The notes under the pieces are model-generated. The model was not told the origin of the DNA and made no database searches. It saw only the letters and a program-made list of their open reading frames with translations. Shown here in pieces: positions 34,945 to 44,200 of a stretch of DNA of 58,309 bases (positions within the stretch are counted from its first letter, which is position 1; the number at the start of each line of letters is the position of its first letter). Made by a program: the position numbers and the translations under genes. The stretch is from assembly GCA_013214355.1 (NCBI GenBank), contig JABSSL010000049.1, positions 1-58,309 on the forward strand. Direction: 5' to 3'. The stretch is from Saprospiraceae bacterium (GTDB lineage Bacteria > Bacteroidota > Bacteroidia > Chitinophagales > Saprospiraceae).

Positions 34945-35043
34945 ATGGATTCCTCTTCTATTTTGTTGGAGAATTACTTTAATTTATTGTATAATTGGAG
35001 TAAAATCGCTGCCTTGGTAAATTCCGCAAGTAAGGGCTTTTAA
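34945..35043 (+). CDS. Possible 32-residue peptide
   Basis: ATG GAT to TAA; 32 residues beginning MDSSSILLENYFNLLYNWSK, amphipathic in character. No recognised relative and no clear promoter box or ribosome-binding site. May be chance. Confidence 0.2.
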   Translation: MDSSSILLENYFNLLYNWSKIAALVNSASKGF

Positions 35044-35504
35044 AGCCTTTAGTCTTGGGCTGATGATGTATTAAGTTATTGCTAGATGGTTACCGTATAG
35101 AAAAAGTAGTTAAAGATTTAAACTGTTTAGAGATACATTAATAGTTACACCCAACCTAATAAAGTCGTAATAAAACTTCTAAGATCATTTCAAAAGTAGA
35201 GAGTATTGCCATATGGATTCAAATTACTGGAGTCTATAACGGGAAGCTTTTCTTTCCCTTGATACCCAATTAGAGTACGCCATTCAAAACATGTTTAGTC
35301 TTCATCAAATACATTGTTCGACAGTGTATAAGTATGATTCCTACACCTCGCCTAATAGGATTGAAGCCTATTAGCATTCCCCTTTACGTTGATTAACTAT
35401 TTGAGGAAAGTAGCCCTGAAACCCATAATGAAGGATTATTTTCTTGATCAAGTGAATGCGTTTCATTTGCTACTAGATTCGTATTCCACAAACCTACCCA
35501 ACGA

Positions 35505-36026
35505 ATGCATACCCGATCAACTGATTTACATTGGGGAACTAAGCTATTGTCTTTAGTCTTACTAGTTGTCACTTTCAACTGGTCTTGTACTTCCGCCAAT
35601 AGCGGAGATCACCATGAACTTTTCCAAGAGTTTTTCAAACCTACTGACAATGATGTAGTCAAAACAGATGCTGGAGCAGCTGCGCAACGATTGAACGAGC
35701 AGGCGTTTCGACTGTATGATCAGCAACGTTATGATCAAGCCCTAATTCTTTTTGACGAATTGCTTAAGGGGCAAAAGACACCAGATTTACTCTTTTTTAA
35801 GGGCAATACACTATTGATTCTTGGGCAATACCAGGCTGCCTTAGATGTGTTTCTTGAAATCCCTGAAGAGCATAGGCGATTTGGAGATAGCCAATGGTAT
35901 GCCGGGCTAGCCAGTATGAAACTAGAACAGGTCGATCAGGCCAAGACTCATCTCAACCGGGCTGCTACCGCTGAACAGGGAGCTTATCGTGCTAAAGCCA
36001 AGCAATTGCTTCGGCTACTGGATTAA
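35505..36026 (+). CDS. Small TPR-containing lipoprotein
   Basis: 173 residues. The N-terminus (hydrophobic about 14-25, then FNWSC) looks like a lipoprotein signal with Cys28 as the lipidated residue, a loose lipobox. Residues 60-172 form about three tetratricopeptide repeats: NEQAFRLYDQQRYDQALILFDELL, LFFKGNTLLILGQYQAALDVF and YAGLASMKLEQVDQAKTHLNRA. It probably scaffolds an envelope complex. Its last 12 bases overlap the end of the convergent ligA gene. Confidence 0.78.
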   Translation: MHTRSTDLHWGTKLLSLVLLVVTFNWSCTSANSGDHHELFQEFFKPTDNDVVKTDAGAAAQRLNEQAFRLYDQQRYDQALILFDELLKGQKTPDLLFFKGNTLLILGQYQAALDVFLEIPEEHRRFGDSQWYAGLASMKLEQVDQAKTHLNRAATAEQGAYRAKAKQLLRLLD

Positions 36027-38156
36027 GGCCAGGAATTCTTCCTCTGAGAGGATTTGAACGGTACCTAGGGCCTGAGCTTTTTTGAGCTTAGAGCCCGCCT
36101 TTTCACCGGCAACCAAGATATCTAGCTTAGAGCTCACACCACTAAGGTTGCGTGCTCCGGCAGCCTCTGCCTTCTCTTGGGCCTCCTTGCGTCCCATTAG
36201 CTGTAGGGAGCCCGTGAAAAGAATGGTTTTTCCCGCTAGTGGTGCATCCGCAGCTACTACTCTTGGTTTATCCTCTTCAGTTTGGGTAAGGTTGACACCT
36301 AAGGCTTCCATTTCCTCCAGCATTTCCACGTTTGATGGAAGTTCGAAGAATCGGATCACATTCTCAGCCACGATGGGGCCGACATCTTTAATATTGGTGA
36401 AGTCCTTTGCTGTCCAGTCTTTTAATTCAAGCACGTGATTGACCTCCGCGGCCAATAATTTCGACACTTTTTTACCCAGATGATGGATGCTAAGACTATG
36501 CAAAAGTCGGTGAATGGGGTTCTGCTTGGCCTTGTCGATGGAGTCCTTCATTTTCTGGGCGGATTTCTCCCCAAAACCTTCCAACTGAGCTACCGCTTCA
36601 TAATTCAGGCGATAGATATCCGGGAGGCGTTGAATCCATCCCGTTTCAAAGAAACGCTCGATGATGGATTTACCTAGACCATCAATATCCATCGCGGGCT
36701 TAGATACATGAAAAATCGTGCGCTGTAGATCTTGGGCGCCACAAACGCAATTCGGACAGCGCCAGGCAGCCTCAGTGCCCTCTCTGATTAATTCCACAGG
36801 TGTATCTGTGCTATTGATCGGGCAGGTTTTGGGAAAGGCAATAGGCTCCTCGCTGCCGTCTCTAAGATCTTCTACAGCTTTGACAATGTAGGGAATCACA
36901 TCTCCAGCTCGTTCTACTACAACGGTATCACCTAAACGAAGATCTTTTTCTTTGATAAAGTCCTCGTTGTGCAAGGAAATGGAGCCTATCGTTACACCCG
37001 CAAGTGCAACAGGTTCTACTTTTGCTACGGGGGTGATGGAGCCAATTTTTCCCACTTGATAATCTACGTGGAGCAGCTTCGTGGTGGCTTGTTTGGCTTT
37101 GAATTTAAAAGCAATGGCCCAGCGTGGATGATGGCTGGTGTACCCCGCTCTTTCTTGCAACTCGCGTTCATTCACTTTTACCACCATACCGTCTATTTCA
37201 TAAGGATAATCTTCGCGCTTATCCTGCCACTCCATGCAAAAGTCAATGGCTTCTTGTATGTTTTTACAAAGCTTACGTTCAATACCTTCCCGCGGAACCT
37301 TGAAGCCCAAATCAGTAAGCATGTCTAGGCTTTCCTTATGGGTATTGAAACTACTTAGTTTATTGTTACCTTCTTCGTCGGTAGCATAACCTAAGGTGTA
37401 GAGGAAGGCTTCCAAACCACGCTTGGCCACATCAGCCGGGTCCTTCATCCGTAAACCTCCGGAGGCTGTATTTCGCGCATTGGCAAACAGACTTAGCCCC
37501 TGTTTCCCTCTTTCTTTGTTGATTCGCTCAAACACATCTTTTCGAATCAACACCTCACCCCTTAGTTCGGCTTTTTGAATGCCATGGGCAGAAAAAGTCG
37601 CCTTGAGTGGTATAGATTTAATCGCTCGAGCATTATTGGTCATTTTCTCGCCTTTGGTCCCGTTTCCGCGGGTAGCTCCACGTGCCAAAAGGTCGTTTTC
37701 ATAAACCAAGGCAATGCTCCCTCCATCAAACTTAGGCTCAACGGCGTAGGCAATATCCGCATCCTCTGGCAAATTCAGGAGCCGCTTCACCTGTTCATCA
37801 AACTCCTTAAGATCCTCTGCATTGTAGGAGTTGGCTAATGATAGCATGGGAGTGAGATGAGGTACGGATTCAAAGTCAGAGGAGAGATCGGTGCTGACTC
37901 TTTGGGTGGGAGAATCGGGCGTGATCAGCTCGGGCTGGGCCGCTTCAATAGCCTCCAATTGCTTGAATAGTTGATCATACTCATAGTCAGAAAGAACCGG
38001 ATCATTAAGCATGTAATACCGCCATTCATGGTAGACAATTAGGCGGCGCAGATCATTGGCTTTATCAGATTCAGTTTGTTGGTGAACAGCTGTTTGGGGA
38101 TCTAGAAATTTTTTGGAGAGCTCAAAGAGTGCTTTCTGATCGGGTTGACTGTACAT
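36015..38156 (-). CDS. ligA: NAD-dependent DNA ligase LigA
   Basis: 713 residues, slightly longer than the usual 670. All parts are present in order: NAD-contacting Ia domain (HEWRYYMLNDPVLSDYEYDQLF), adenylation domain with the nucleotide-accepting Lys142 in EPKFDGG, OB fold, zinc finger (about 443-475), helix-hairpin-helix repeats (MDIDGLGKSIIERFF, VGPIVAENVIRFF) and a C-terminal BRCT domain (GKTILFTGSL). It seals nicks in replication and repair and is normally essential. Odd point: the first zinc pair, usually CPxC, reads CPIN, while the second reads CPNCVC. A -7 box lies about 30 bases upstream. It overlaps the convergent TPR gene by 12 bases. Confidence 0.97.
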   Translation of the reverse strand: MYSQPDQKALFELSKKFLDPQTAVHQQTESDKANDLRRLIVYHEWRYYMLNDPVLSDYEYDQLFKQLEAIEAAQPELITPDSPTQRVSTDLSSDFESVPHLTPMLSLANSYNAEDLKEFDEQVKRLLNLPEDADIAYAVEPKFDGGSIALVYENDLLARGATRGNGTKGEKMTNNARAIKSIPLKATFSAHGIQKAELRGEVLIRKDVFERINKERGKQGLSLFANARNTASGGLRMKDPADVAKRGLEAFLYTLGYATDEEGNNKLSSFNTHKESLDMLTDLGFKVPREGIERKLCKNIQEAIDFCMEWQDKREDYPYEIDGMVVKVNERELQERAGYTSHHPRWAIAFKFKAKQATTKLLHVDYQVGKIGSITPVAKVEPVALAGVTIGSISLHNEDFIKEKDLRLGDTVVVERAGDVIPYIVKAVEDLRDGSEEPIAFPKTCPINSTDTPVELIREGTEAAWRCPNCVCGAQDLQRTIFHVSKPAMDIDGLGKSIIERFFETGWIQRLPDIYRLNYEAVAQLEGFGEKSAQKMKDSIDKAKQNPIHRLLHSLSIHHLGKKVSKLLAAEVNHVLELKDWTAKDFTNIKDVGPIVAENVIRFFELPSNVEMLEEMEALGVNLTQTEEDKPRVVAADAPLAGKTILFTGSLQLMGRKEAQEKAEAAGARNLSGVSSKLDILVAGEKAGSKLKKAQALGTVQILSEEEFLALIQ

Positions 38157-38186
38157 ATGGTTGATTTGAAGGTTTTATTTGCTAGG

Positions 38187-38194
38187 CAAATGTA
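38187..38194 (-). promoter_or_regulatory. -7 promoter box of ligA
   Basis: TACATTTG on the minus strand, an exact TAnnTTTG match, leaving a leader of roughly 25 bases before the ATG at 38156. Confidence 0.55.
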
Positions 38195-38440
38195 AGGATA
38201 TCTCGCTTTCTTTGCCACTGAGAAAGATTGGATTTGTATCTCATTTCTTTTTTCAGCTTAGTGGTTTTATCTATGCGTGATTTCAGATGGAACTTAGGGA
38301 ACTAAATGCCGAAGACGATGGTTTTACTTCCGGAATTTCATTCAAATCCTATCCAATGAAGTAAAATAGCCCAAATTCTCCCAAGACCCATCTGGTCAAT
38401 TTTGCTTAGACTACTTTCGATTACCCGAAATTTGTATTCC

Positions 38441-40237
38441 ATGTCGATTGCTGCCCTTTTCAAGAATCCATATTTATCCTTAATGCAGACGGCTTGGCAT
38501 TATGCCAAAAGCGAGAAAAAGAAGTATGCCTTAATATATACTCTTTTCGCCTTGAGCTCAGCCGGTACTGCCTTATACCCTATTTTTTGGGGTTTGTTCA
38601 TCAATGAACTCCAAAAAGAAGGCGTCAATGCTTTGCGCTATGTTTGGATCTATGCCCTTGCTTACTTTTTGGTCCACTTGCTGGAATGGGCGTTTCACGG
38701 TCCAGCCCGAGTGATGGAGCGCAAAATGGCTTTTGACATTAGCCGCAATTTCTTAAACGAATTGTACCACAAAACGGTGCATCTTCCCGTAAAATGGCAT
38801 CAGGACAACCATAGTGGTGCTACTATCAATAGAGTTCGTAAGGCTTACAGTGCCTTAATGCAGTTTTTTGATGAAGGATTTATGTATTTCCATACCATTG
38901 CTAGTATGGTGATGGCCATCTCAGCTATGATCTACTTTCCTCCGCTTTTTGGCGGGTTGGCGGTTTTCCTTGGTTTTTTTGTGATCTACATTATTTTTCA
39001 GTTTGATAAGCCTTTTATCGAAGCTAGTAGAGAGGTAAATGAAAAGGAACACGAGGTATCGTCCACACTATTTGATAGTTTATCCAATATTATCACGGTA
39101 ATTACCTTGCGTTTGGAAAAGCGCATGGAAGTAGGGGTAGATAATAAAGTAGCTGCCATCTTCCCCCCTTTTCGCCGCAAGGTGTTGATTAATGAATGGA
39201 AGTGGTTTACCGTAGAGTGTTGCGTCAGTTTGATCTATGGGGTGATTGTGGTAGGGTATGTCTATCAGAATTGGGTGCCTGGAGAGATGTTTTTGGTAGG
39301 AGGCCTGGTGACTTTGATCGGGTTCGTCAAGCAATTTACGGGCGTGTTTCACAATTTTGCCTGGCAGTACACGCAGATTGTTCGCTATCACACCGATGTC
39401 GACACAGCCAAGAACATTCTCAAAGCTTATGATGAATTGCACCTGCCTCAGAAGGAAGAGGTATTGGAAAAAGATTGGAAAGCCATTGAGTTAAGCGGAC
39501 TTCAGTTCACGCACAAAGAAGCTTGGGCAGGTAAAACCGGAAGCATGGGCCTGTTTGACTTGAGAATGCGGATCCGCCGTGGAGAGAAGATTGCCCTGAT
39601 TGGTGAAAGTGGTAGCGGGAAAAGCACCTTATTAGCCTTGCTACGAGGACTTTATCCACCGGCAGAAGTTGACATCAAAGTGGACGAGAACCCAATAGAG
39701 ATTAGAGACCTTTCAGCTCAAGTTACGCTCTTTCCGCAAGAGCCTGAAATATTTGAGAATACGATCAATTATAACATCACCTTAGGCCTTTCCTTTTCGG
39801 AGGAGGAAGTGAGTCGTGTATGTGAGGCTGTACATTTCACGGAAGTGGTTAAACAACTACCCAATGGCTTGGCTTCGAACATCAAAGAGAAAGGCGTGAA
39901 CCTATCTGGTGGACAGAAGCAGCGCTTGGCCCTAGCTCGTGGAGTTCTTGCGGCTAGAGATAGTCAGCTGGTACTACTGGATGAACCGACCAGTAGCGTA
40001 GATCCGAAGACGGAGCTGTTGATCTATGATCGGCTGTTTAAGGAATTCCAAGAAAAGGCAGTGGTTTCTTCCTTGCATCGCTTACATCTTTTACCAAAGT
40101 TTGATTACATCTATGTCTTAGAAAATGGACGAGTGGTGGATGAAGGTGCTTTTGAGAAGTTACGACAAGAAAGTGAAGTCTTCCAAGAGCTGTGGAAACA
40201 CCAGGAGGATACCATGAATGGAGCATTGCACAATTGA
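38441..40237 (+). CDS. ABC exporter, fused membrane and ATPase domains
   Basis: 598 residues from ATG 38441; a TTG-initiated extension from 38402 is possible but unlikely. The N-terminal half (about 20-310) has six helices of the type I exporter fold. The ATPase half (about 340-590) shows Walker A GESGSGKST, Q-loop TLFPQEPE, signature LSGGQKQRLALARG, Walker B LVLLDEPTSSVDP and a switch-region His in SSLHRLHLL. Half-transporters dimerise; lipid, peptide or drug export are all possible. A PhyH-type oxygenase gene begins 23 bases later on the same strand. Confidence 0.93.
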   Translation: MSIAALFKNPYLSLMQTAWHYAKSEKKKYALIYTLFALSSAGTALYPIFWGLFINELQKEGVNALRYVWIYALAYFLVHLLEWAFHGPARVMERKMAFDISRNFLNELYHKTVHLPVKWHQDNHSGATINRVRKAYSALMQFFDEGFMYFHTIASMVMAISAMIYFPPLFGGLAVFLGFFVIYIIFQFDKPFIEASREVNEKEHEVSSTLFDSLSNIITVITLRLEKRMEVGVDNKVAAIFPPFRRKVLINEWKWFTVECCVSLIYGVIVVGYVYQNWVPGEMFLVGGLVTLIGFVKQFTGVFHNFAWQYTQIVRYHTDVDTAKNILKAYDELHLPQKEEVLEKDWKAIELSGLQFTHKEAWAGKTGSMGLFDLRMRIRRGEKIALIGESGSGKSTLLALLRGLYPPAEVDIKVDENPIEIRDLSAQVTLFPQEPEIFENTINYNITLGLSFSEEEVSRVCEAVHFTEVVKQLPNGLASNIKEKGVNLSGGQKQRLALARGVLAARDSQLVLLDEPTSSVDPKTELLIYDRLFKEFQEKAVVSSLHRLHLLPKFDYIYVLENGRVVDEGAFEKLRQESEVFQELWKHQEDTMNGALHN

Positions 40238-40256
40238 GGTAGTCGTCCTACCTTTG
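40226..40256 (+). promoter_or_regulatory. Promoter of the PhyH-type gene (TTG-N20-TACCTTTG)
   Basis: TTG at 40226-40228 and TACCTTTG at 40249-40256, good Bacteroidota spacing. The box ends only four bases before ATG 40261, so the transcript would be leaderless or nearly so. The -33 part overlaps the end of the ABC gene. Confidence 0.5.
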
Positions 40257-40260
40257 CGGC

Positions 40261-41244
40261 ATGATCTCTTTGGGTAAAGTTTTCCGCAAGTACACCGGCG
40301 CATTGCGTCAATATAAGATTCTGTATGTGCTCAATAATTGGCTGAATCGACGCCAGCTAGCGCATAATCGCGCCCTGTACCGCAAATATGGATTGCAGAA
40401 AAGCATACTTAGTAATATCGGAAGCAAGGATTTTCCAGCACATCATGAAGATATTCCTTGGCTCGATCGCCCGAATGCCAGGGAAGAGCTGGAGCAGCAT
40501 CCAATTTTTCTTGCGATGCCGCCTGAACAGCAGGCGGAAATCCGAAGATTTGTGGAGGAGGGCTATTTAATTCTTAGAGGCTTCTTCTCCGAAGATGAAG
40601 TTGAGCAATTGAATGAAGAGATCGAGGAATTGATGCAGCAACAGCAACTTGACTTCAACTACACCGGCCGAAAGATCATGGAATCCTATAAGCATTCCCG
40701 TACCGCGAATGCCTTCTTCCGCGATGCTCGTTTGCTAGAGCTACTCCAATTCATCATGGGAAAGCCTATCATCCCTTTTCACACCATCAATTTCATTGAG
40801 GGGAGTGAGCAGAGAGCGCATTCCGATTCTATCCATATGACCACGGAGCCGCAAGGATACCTAATTGCGGCCTGGATTGCCCTGGAAGAGATTGGTCCTA
40901 ATCAGGGTCCGCTCATTTACTACCCCAAATCTCATCGCCTGCCCTATATCACCACCGAAGATTATTCTTCAGGTCATACCCGTTGGCGGCTAGGGGAGTT
41001 TGCGAATGAACGTTTTGAAGATGAAATTGAAAGTGTAGTAGAGACGAATCAGTTTGAAGCTAAAACCTTCCAGGCTCAGAAGGGAGATGTGCTACTATGG
41101 CATGCCAACCTAATTCACGGAGGAACAGCGATCACAAAAGCAGGAGCTACCCGGAAGAGCATGGTAGCTCACTACTTTTGTGAGGATGTGATCTGTTATC
41201 ATGAAATCTCTCAACGACCTGCTTTACTCTCCCTGCAAGACTAG
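40261..41244 (+). CDS. PhyH-family Fe(II)/2-oxoglutarate dioxygenase
   Basis: 327 residues. The double-stranded beta-helix fold of the phytanoyl-CoA dioxygenase family is visible: RFVEEGYLILRGFFSEDEVEQL at the start, the iron-binding HxD pair (RAHSDSIHM, about residue 187), the segment GPLIYYPKSHRLPY, the distal iron His in LLWHANLIHGG and the 2-oxoglutarate Arg in GATRKSMVAHYF. The catalytic set looks complete. The substrate is unknown; bacterial members hydroxylate lipids, amino acids or secondary metabolites. Its final 21 bases overlap the convergent metalloprotease gene. Confidence 0.9.
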   Translation: MISLGKVFRKYTGALRQYKILYVLNNWLNRRQLAHNRALYRKYGLQKSILSNIGSKDFPAHHEDIPWLDRPNAREELEQHPIFLAMPPEQQAEIRRFVEEGYLILRGFFSEDEVEQLNEEIEELMQQQQLDFNYTGRKIMESYKHSRTANAFFRDARLLELLQFIMGKPIIPFHTINFIEGSEQRAHSDSIHMTTEPQGYLIAAWIALEEIGPNQGPLIYYPKSHRLPYITTEDYSSGHTRWRLGEFANERFEDEIESVVETNQFEAKTFQAQKGDVLLWHANLIHGGTAITKAGATRKSMVAHYFCEDVICYHEISQRPALLSLQD

Positions 41245-44200
41245 TTTGAAGGAGCGAGTTGCTCCTAGTGATTGAAGCTGTAGAAAGTAAACGCCTGCTG
41301 GCAGGCTACGAACATCAAATTGGAAGTTCTGAGCCAGTGGTATCCCTGCTCGTCTCCTCAATGTCTGTCCCTGTAGGTTTACCAAACTTACCTGGATTTC
41401 ATCCTCCCAGGGCTCATCAAATACCAGCTGAACTTGCTCCTCTGCAGGATTGGGGAAAACTCGTATCTGGGCGGCTTGAATGGGGTCTATCGTACCTACT
41501 ACCGCATTTTCATCAATCTTTATCTGAAAGGCTTGCGTTGGAAGCCATCCTCCTGTTCCATCTTCCACAATGAAAGTAAATTGATCGAAGATAATATCGG
41601 TACCATCGTGCTCATATACGACTCGATTGTCATTAATGTGGGCTTGTAGGAATTGATCTCCTGCCTGAAGCGGTACTCCATCCAATAACACATTACCGAA
41701 AGCAGCTGGGGTGATAATGGTGTAAGCCAATTCTAGTGAACTTTGATCGGGATCTTGGATCTCTAGCTTGCCACGCGTAATGATGTTGAATTGGTTAGGC
41801 GGAACAAAGAGGGTGTCATTTGTCAGAATGGCAGGCAAAGACGGATTCAAAGAAGCACAATATTCCAGGGTCCATTCCTCAATTCGGCCACCTCCACCAA
41901 ATCCAGACTTTACGACTTCCGCTCTCAGGGTCCAGTCTCCCTGCGCATCTTCTCCATCAAAGGCATCCAAGGGTTCTACCGGCTGGAAAATGAGGTTGTC
42001 ATCTGGAGCACATTGGATCGGCTCTGGAGCATCACTATCAAAACCAATATCGATGTTGGTGGTATTTCCGCAGTTTTGATCAAATAGTACCACCTCCGTA
42101 TTGTTTGGACTAATGACGGTAAACCGTAGACTATTCACGGGCTGGAAGGATCCTTTTATTCTAGGAATATTTAGGTCAGAAATCGTTCCTCCTTCCGGTA
42201 CATTAATTTGCAATTCTCGCGTAGGAAGACCTGAGCCGGGTAAGATTACGGGATCCCCCATACTCATAATGGTAACACAGGCCGCTGTAGAAGTCTGAAA
42301 GGCAAAAGGTGCCGAGAAAGGACCATCACCACAGGCGTTCTGGGGTTTGATTCGCCAAAAATAAATCTGATTGCCTTCAAACTGAATACTGGGACTAAAA
42401 GTAGATCCGGAGATCTGATCTTCTTGTAAAATGATGGTTTCAGGAGAAAATATCGGACTAGTAGAAACTTCGATCCCGTAGGAGTCTGCATTTTCAGTTG
42501 GCATCCAACTAAAATCTGTGGATAGCACAATGTCACGAGTTCCATCCGCTGGACTCATTAAGGCTAAATCGGAAAAATCATTAGAGACCGTGCTGATTCT
42601 AACATCTCGATATATAGTATCTGTTCCGGAATAAGCTTTGATCAAGAAGTCAAAAGTGCCCTCGGAGAAATCCTGTAAAGATAAATTGAGCTGACTACTT
42701 TGATTAGCCTCAATGGGGTTTTGACTAAAGCTCGCTGTGGTATTGGCAGGAAGATCTCCGACTACTTCCAAGGTAATAGGACTACTGAAGCCCGCCGTAG
42801 CAGCAGCATCGATTTGTATGCTCACATCTGTAGGTGGGCATAGGTTGAGAGCGGCTAGGGGATCTACGCTCAAACTAAAACTCGGACTCTGACTCGCCTC
42901 TATTGTGAAGTCTCGATTGGAGATATCAAAGAAGATATTGTTAGCTGCTGCAACCATTACCCTTGCGTCATTAGTGCTTAGTTCGGGTACGGTAACGAAA
43001 GCTTGGCCGTCATTTGCCGTTTCGGCCAGTAGTAGGATAGGATAGCTAAGGCCGCCGTCGGTGGACAAATAGATGTTTACTTTCTGACAATTTACAATCT
43101 CATTGTCTGTATTAGCAACATCCCAGGTCACTTCAGCTGAGCTGCCTGCTGTCCAGTTGTCAAAGGTGGTATTTGGAGCTGTCACAAGAAAGGGACCTGC
43201 AGTGTCAGAGGATTTAAAGGCTACTTCTGTCCATGCTACGCCTCCCGCTTCTGGGTTATTATCTCTGGCCGTACATCTGAAGGTTAAAAAGCGACTATAA
43301 GAAGGCAGTACCTCAACATCTAAAGTAGCATTATTCAGGAGTGCCCCGAGATTGGGGAAATAGCGAGTCGAGTCTTCTACTGGTGGATAAGATCTGAAAA
43401 GAGGCGCATCTCCCATGGGATTACCCAATTGACTGGAAGGCCCGACGTCAAATTGCTCCCAACAATAGGTAAGGGCATCTCCATCTTCATCGGATGCACT
43501 AGCGCTTAGCCGAAATGGCGTATTGATTGGAATGGTAAAACCATCAATATATTCATTGGTGATCGTTGGAAGATGATTATTGGTAGGGGTGATGGTGGGG
43601 CAGTTATTTCCTCCATCCTCTCGGCTAAATTCAATGAAGTCTTCCAAGGATCCAATGTTGTAGTAGGGGTCTGCATTGGGCTGGACGTTATTCGATCCAC
43701 AAAGGCCAGCATAAGACATGATTGTACTCCCGCTACCCGGCTCAAAGGCATTGGAAGGGGAAAGCTGTGGAGCTGAATTGGGGCAGTTGTTCCAACTATG
43801 CCCACAGGAGAACTGATGGCCAATCTCATGGGCCATTACATCCACCGCAATTCGTTCAACGTCATTGGTGAAGTGACAGGTTACACCTGCACCTTTGTTA
43901 CTTTGACATACGGAACTCGGATTGGCTACTCCCGCAAGCCCGTTGTCACAGCCACGGGTAAAAACATGCCCAATGTCGTAAGTGCCGAAGCCAATTCTGG
44001 CATTGATTATAGCGGTGTTTTGGGCTAGGAGCTGGGATCCATTGCGGGCATCTAAGTAAGGATCAGTAGCTGGATCTAGAAAGATTAGCTCATCATTCCG
44101 ATCAATAATCAACAAGCGGATGGCTACTTCTTGCTCGAAAATCAAGTTTATACGATTCACCGCCGTATTCATGGTGGCCAAAACTAGTTCTACGGTTCCT

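Larger units (their letters stand above)
34753..35504. other. 752-bp gap with several hairpins and one small ORF
   Basis: No gene over 40 codons that looks real. Contents: a 16-bp hairpin (34785-34836), a 32-codon ORF (34945-35043), an 8-bp perfect hairpin CTAATAGG/CCTATTAG (35352-35374), and otherwise AT-rich sequence. A small RNA gene is possible but not shown. Confidence 0.6.
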
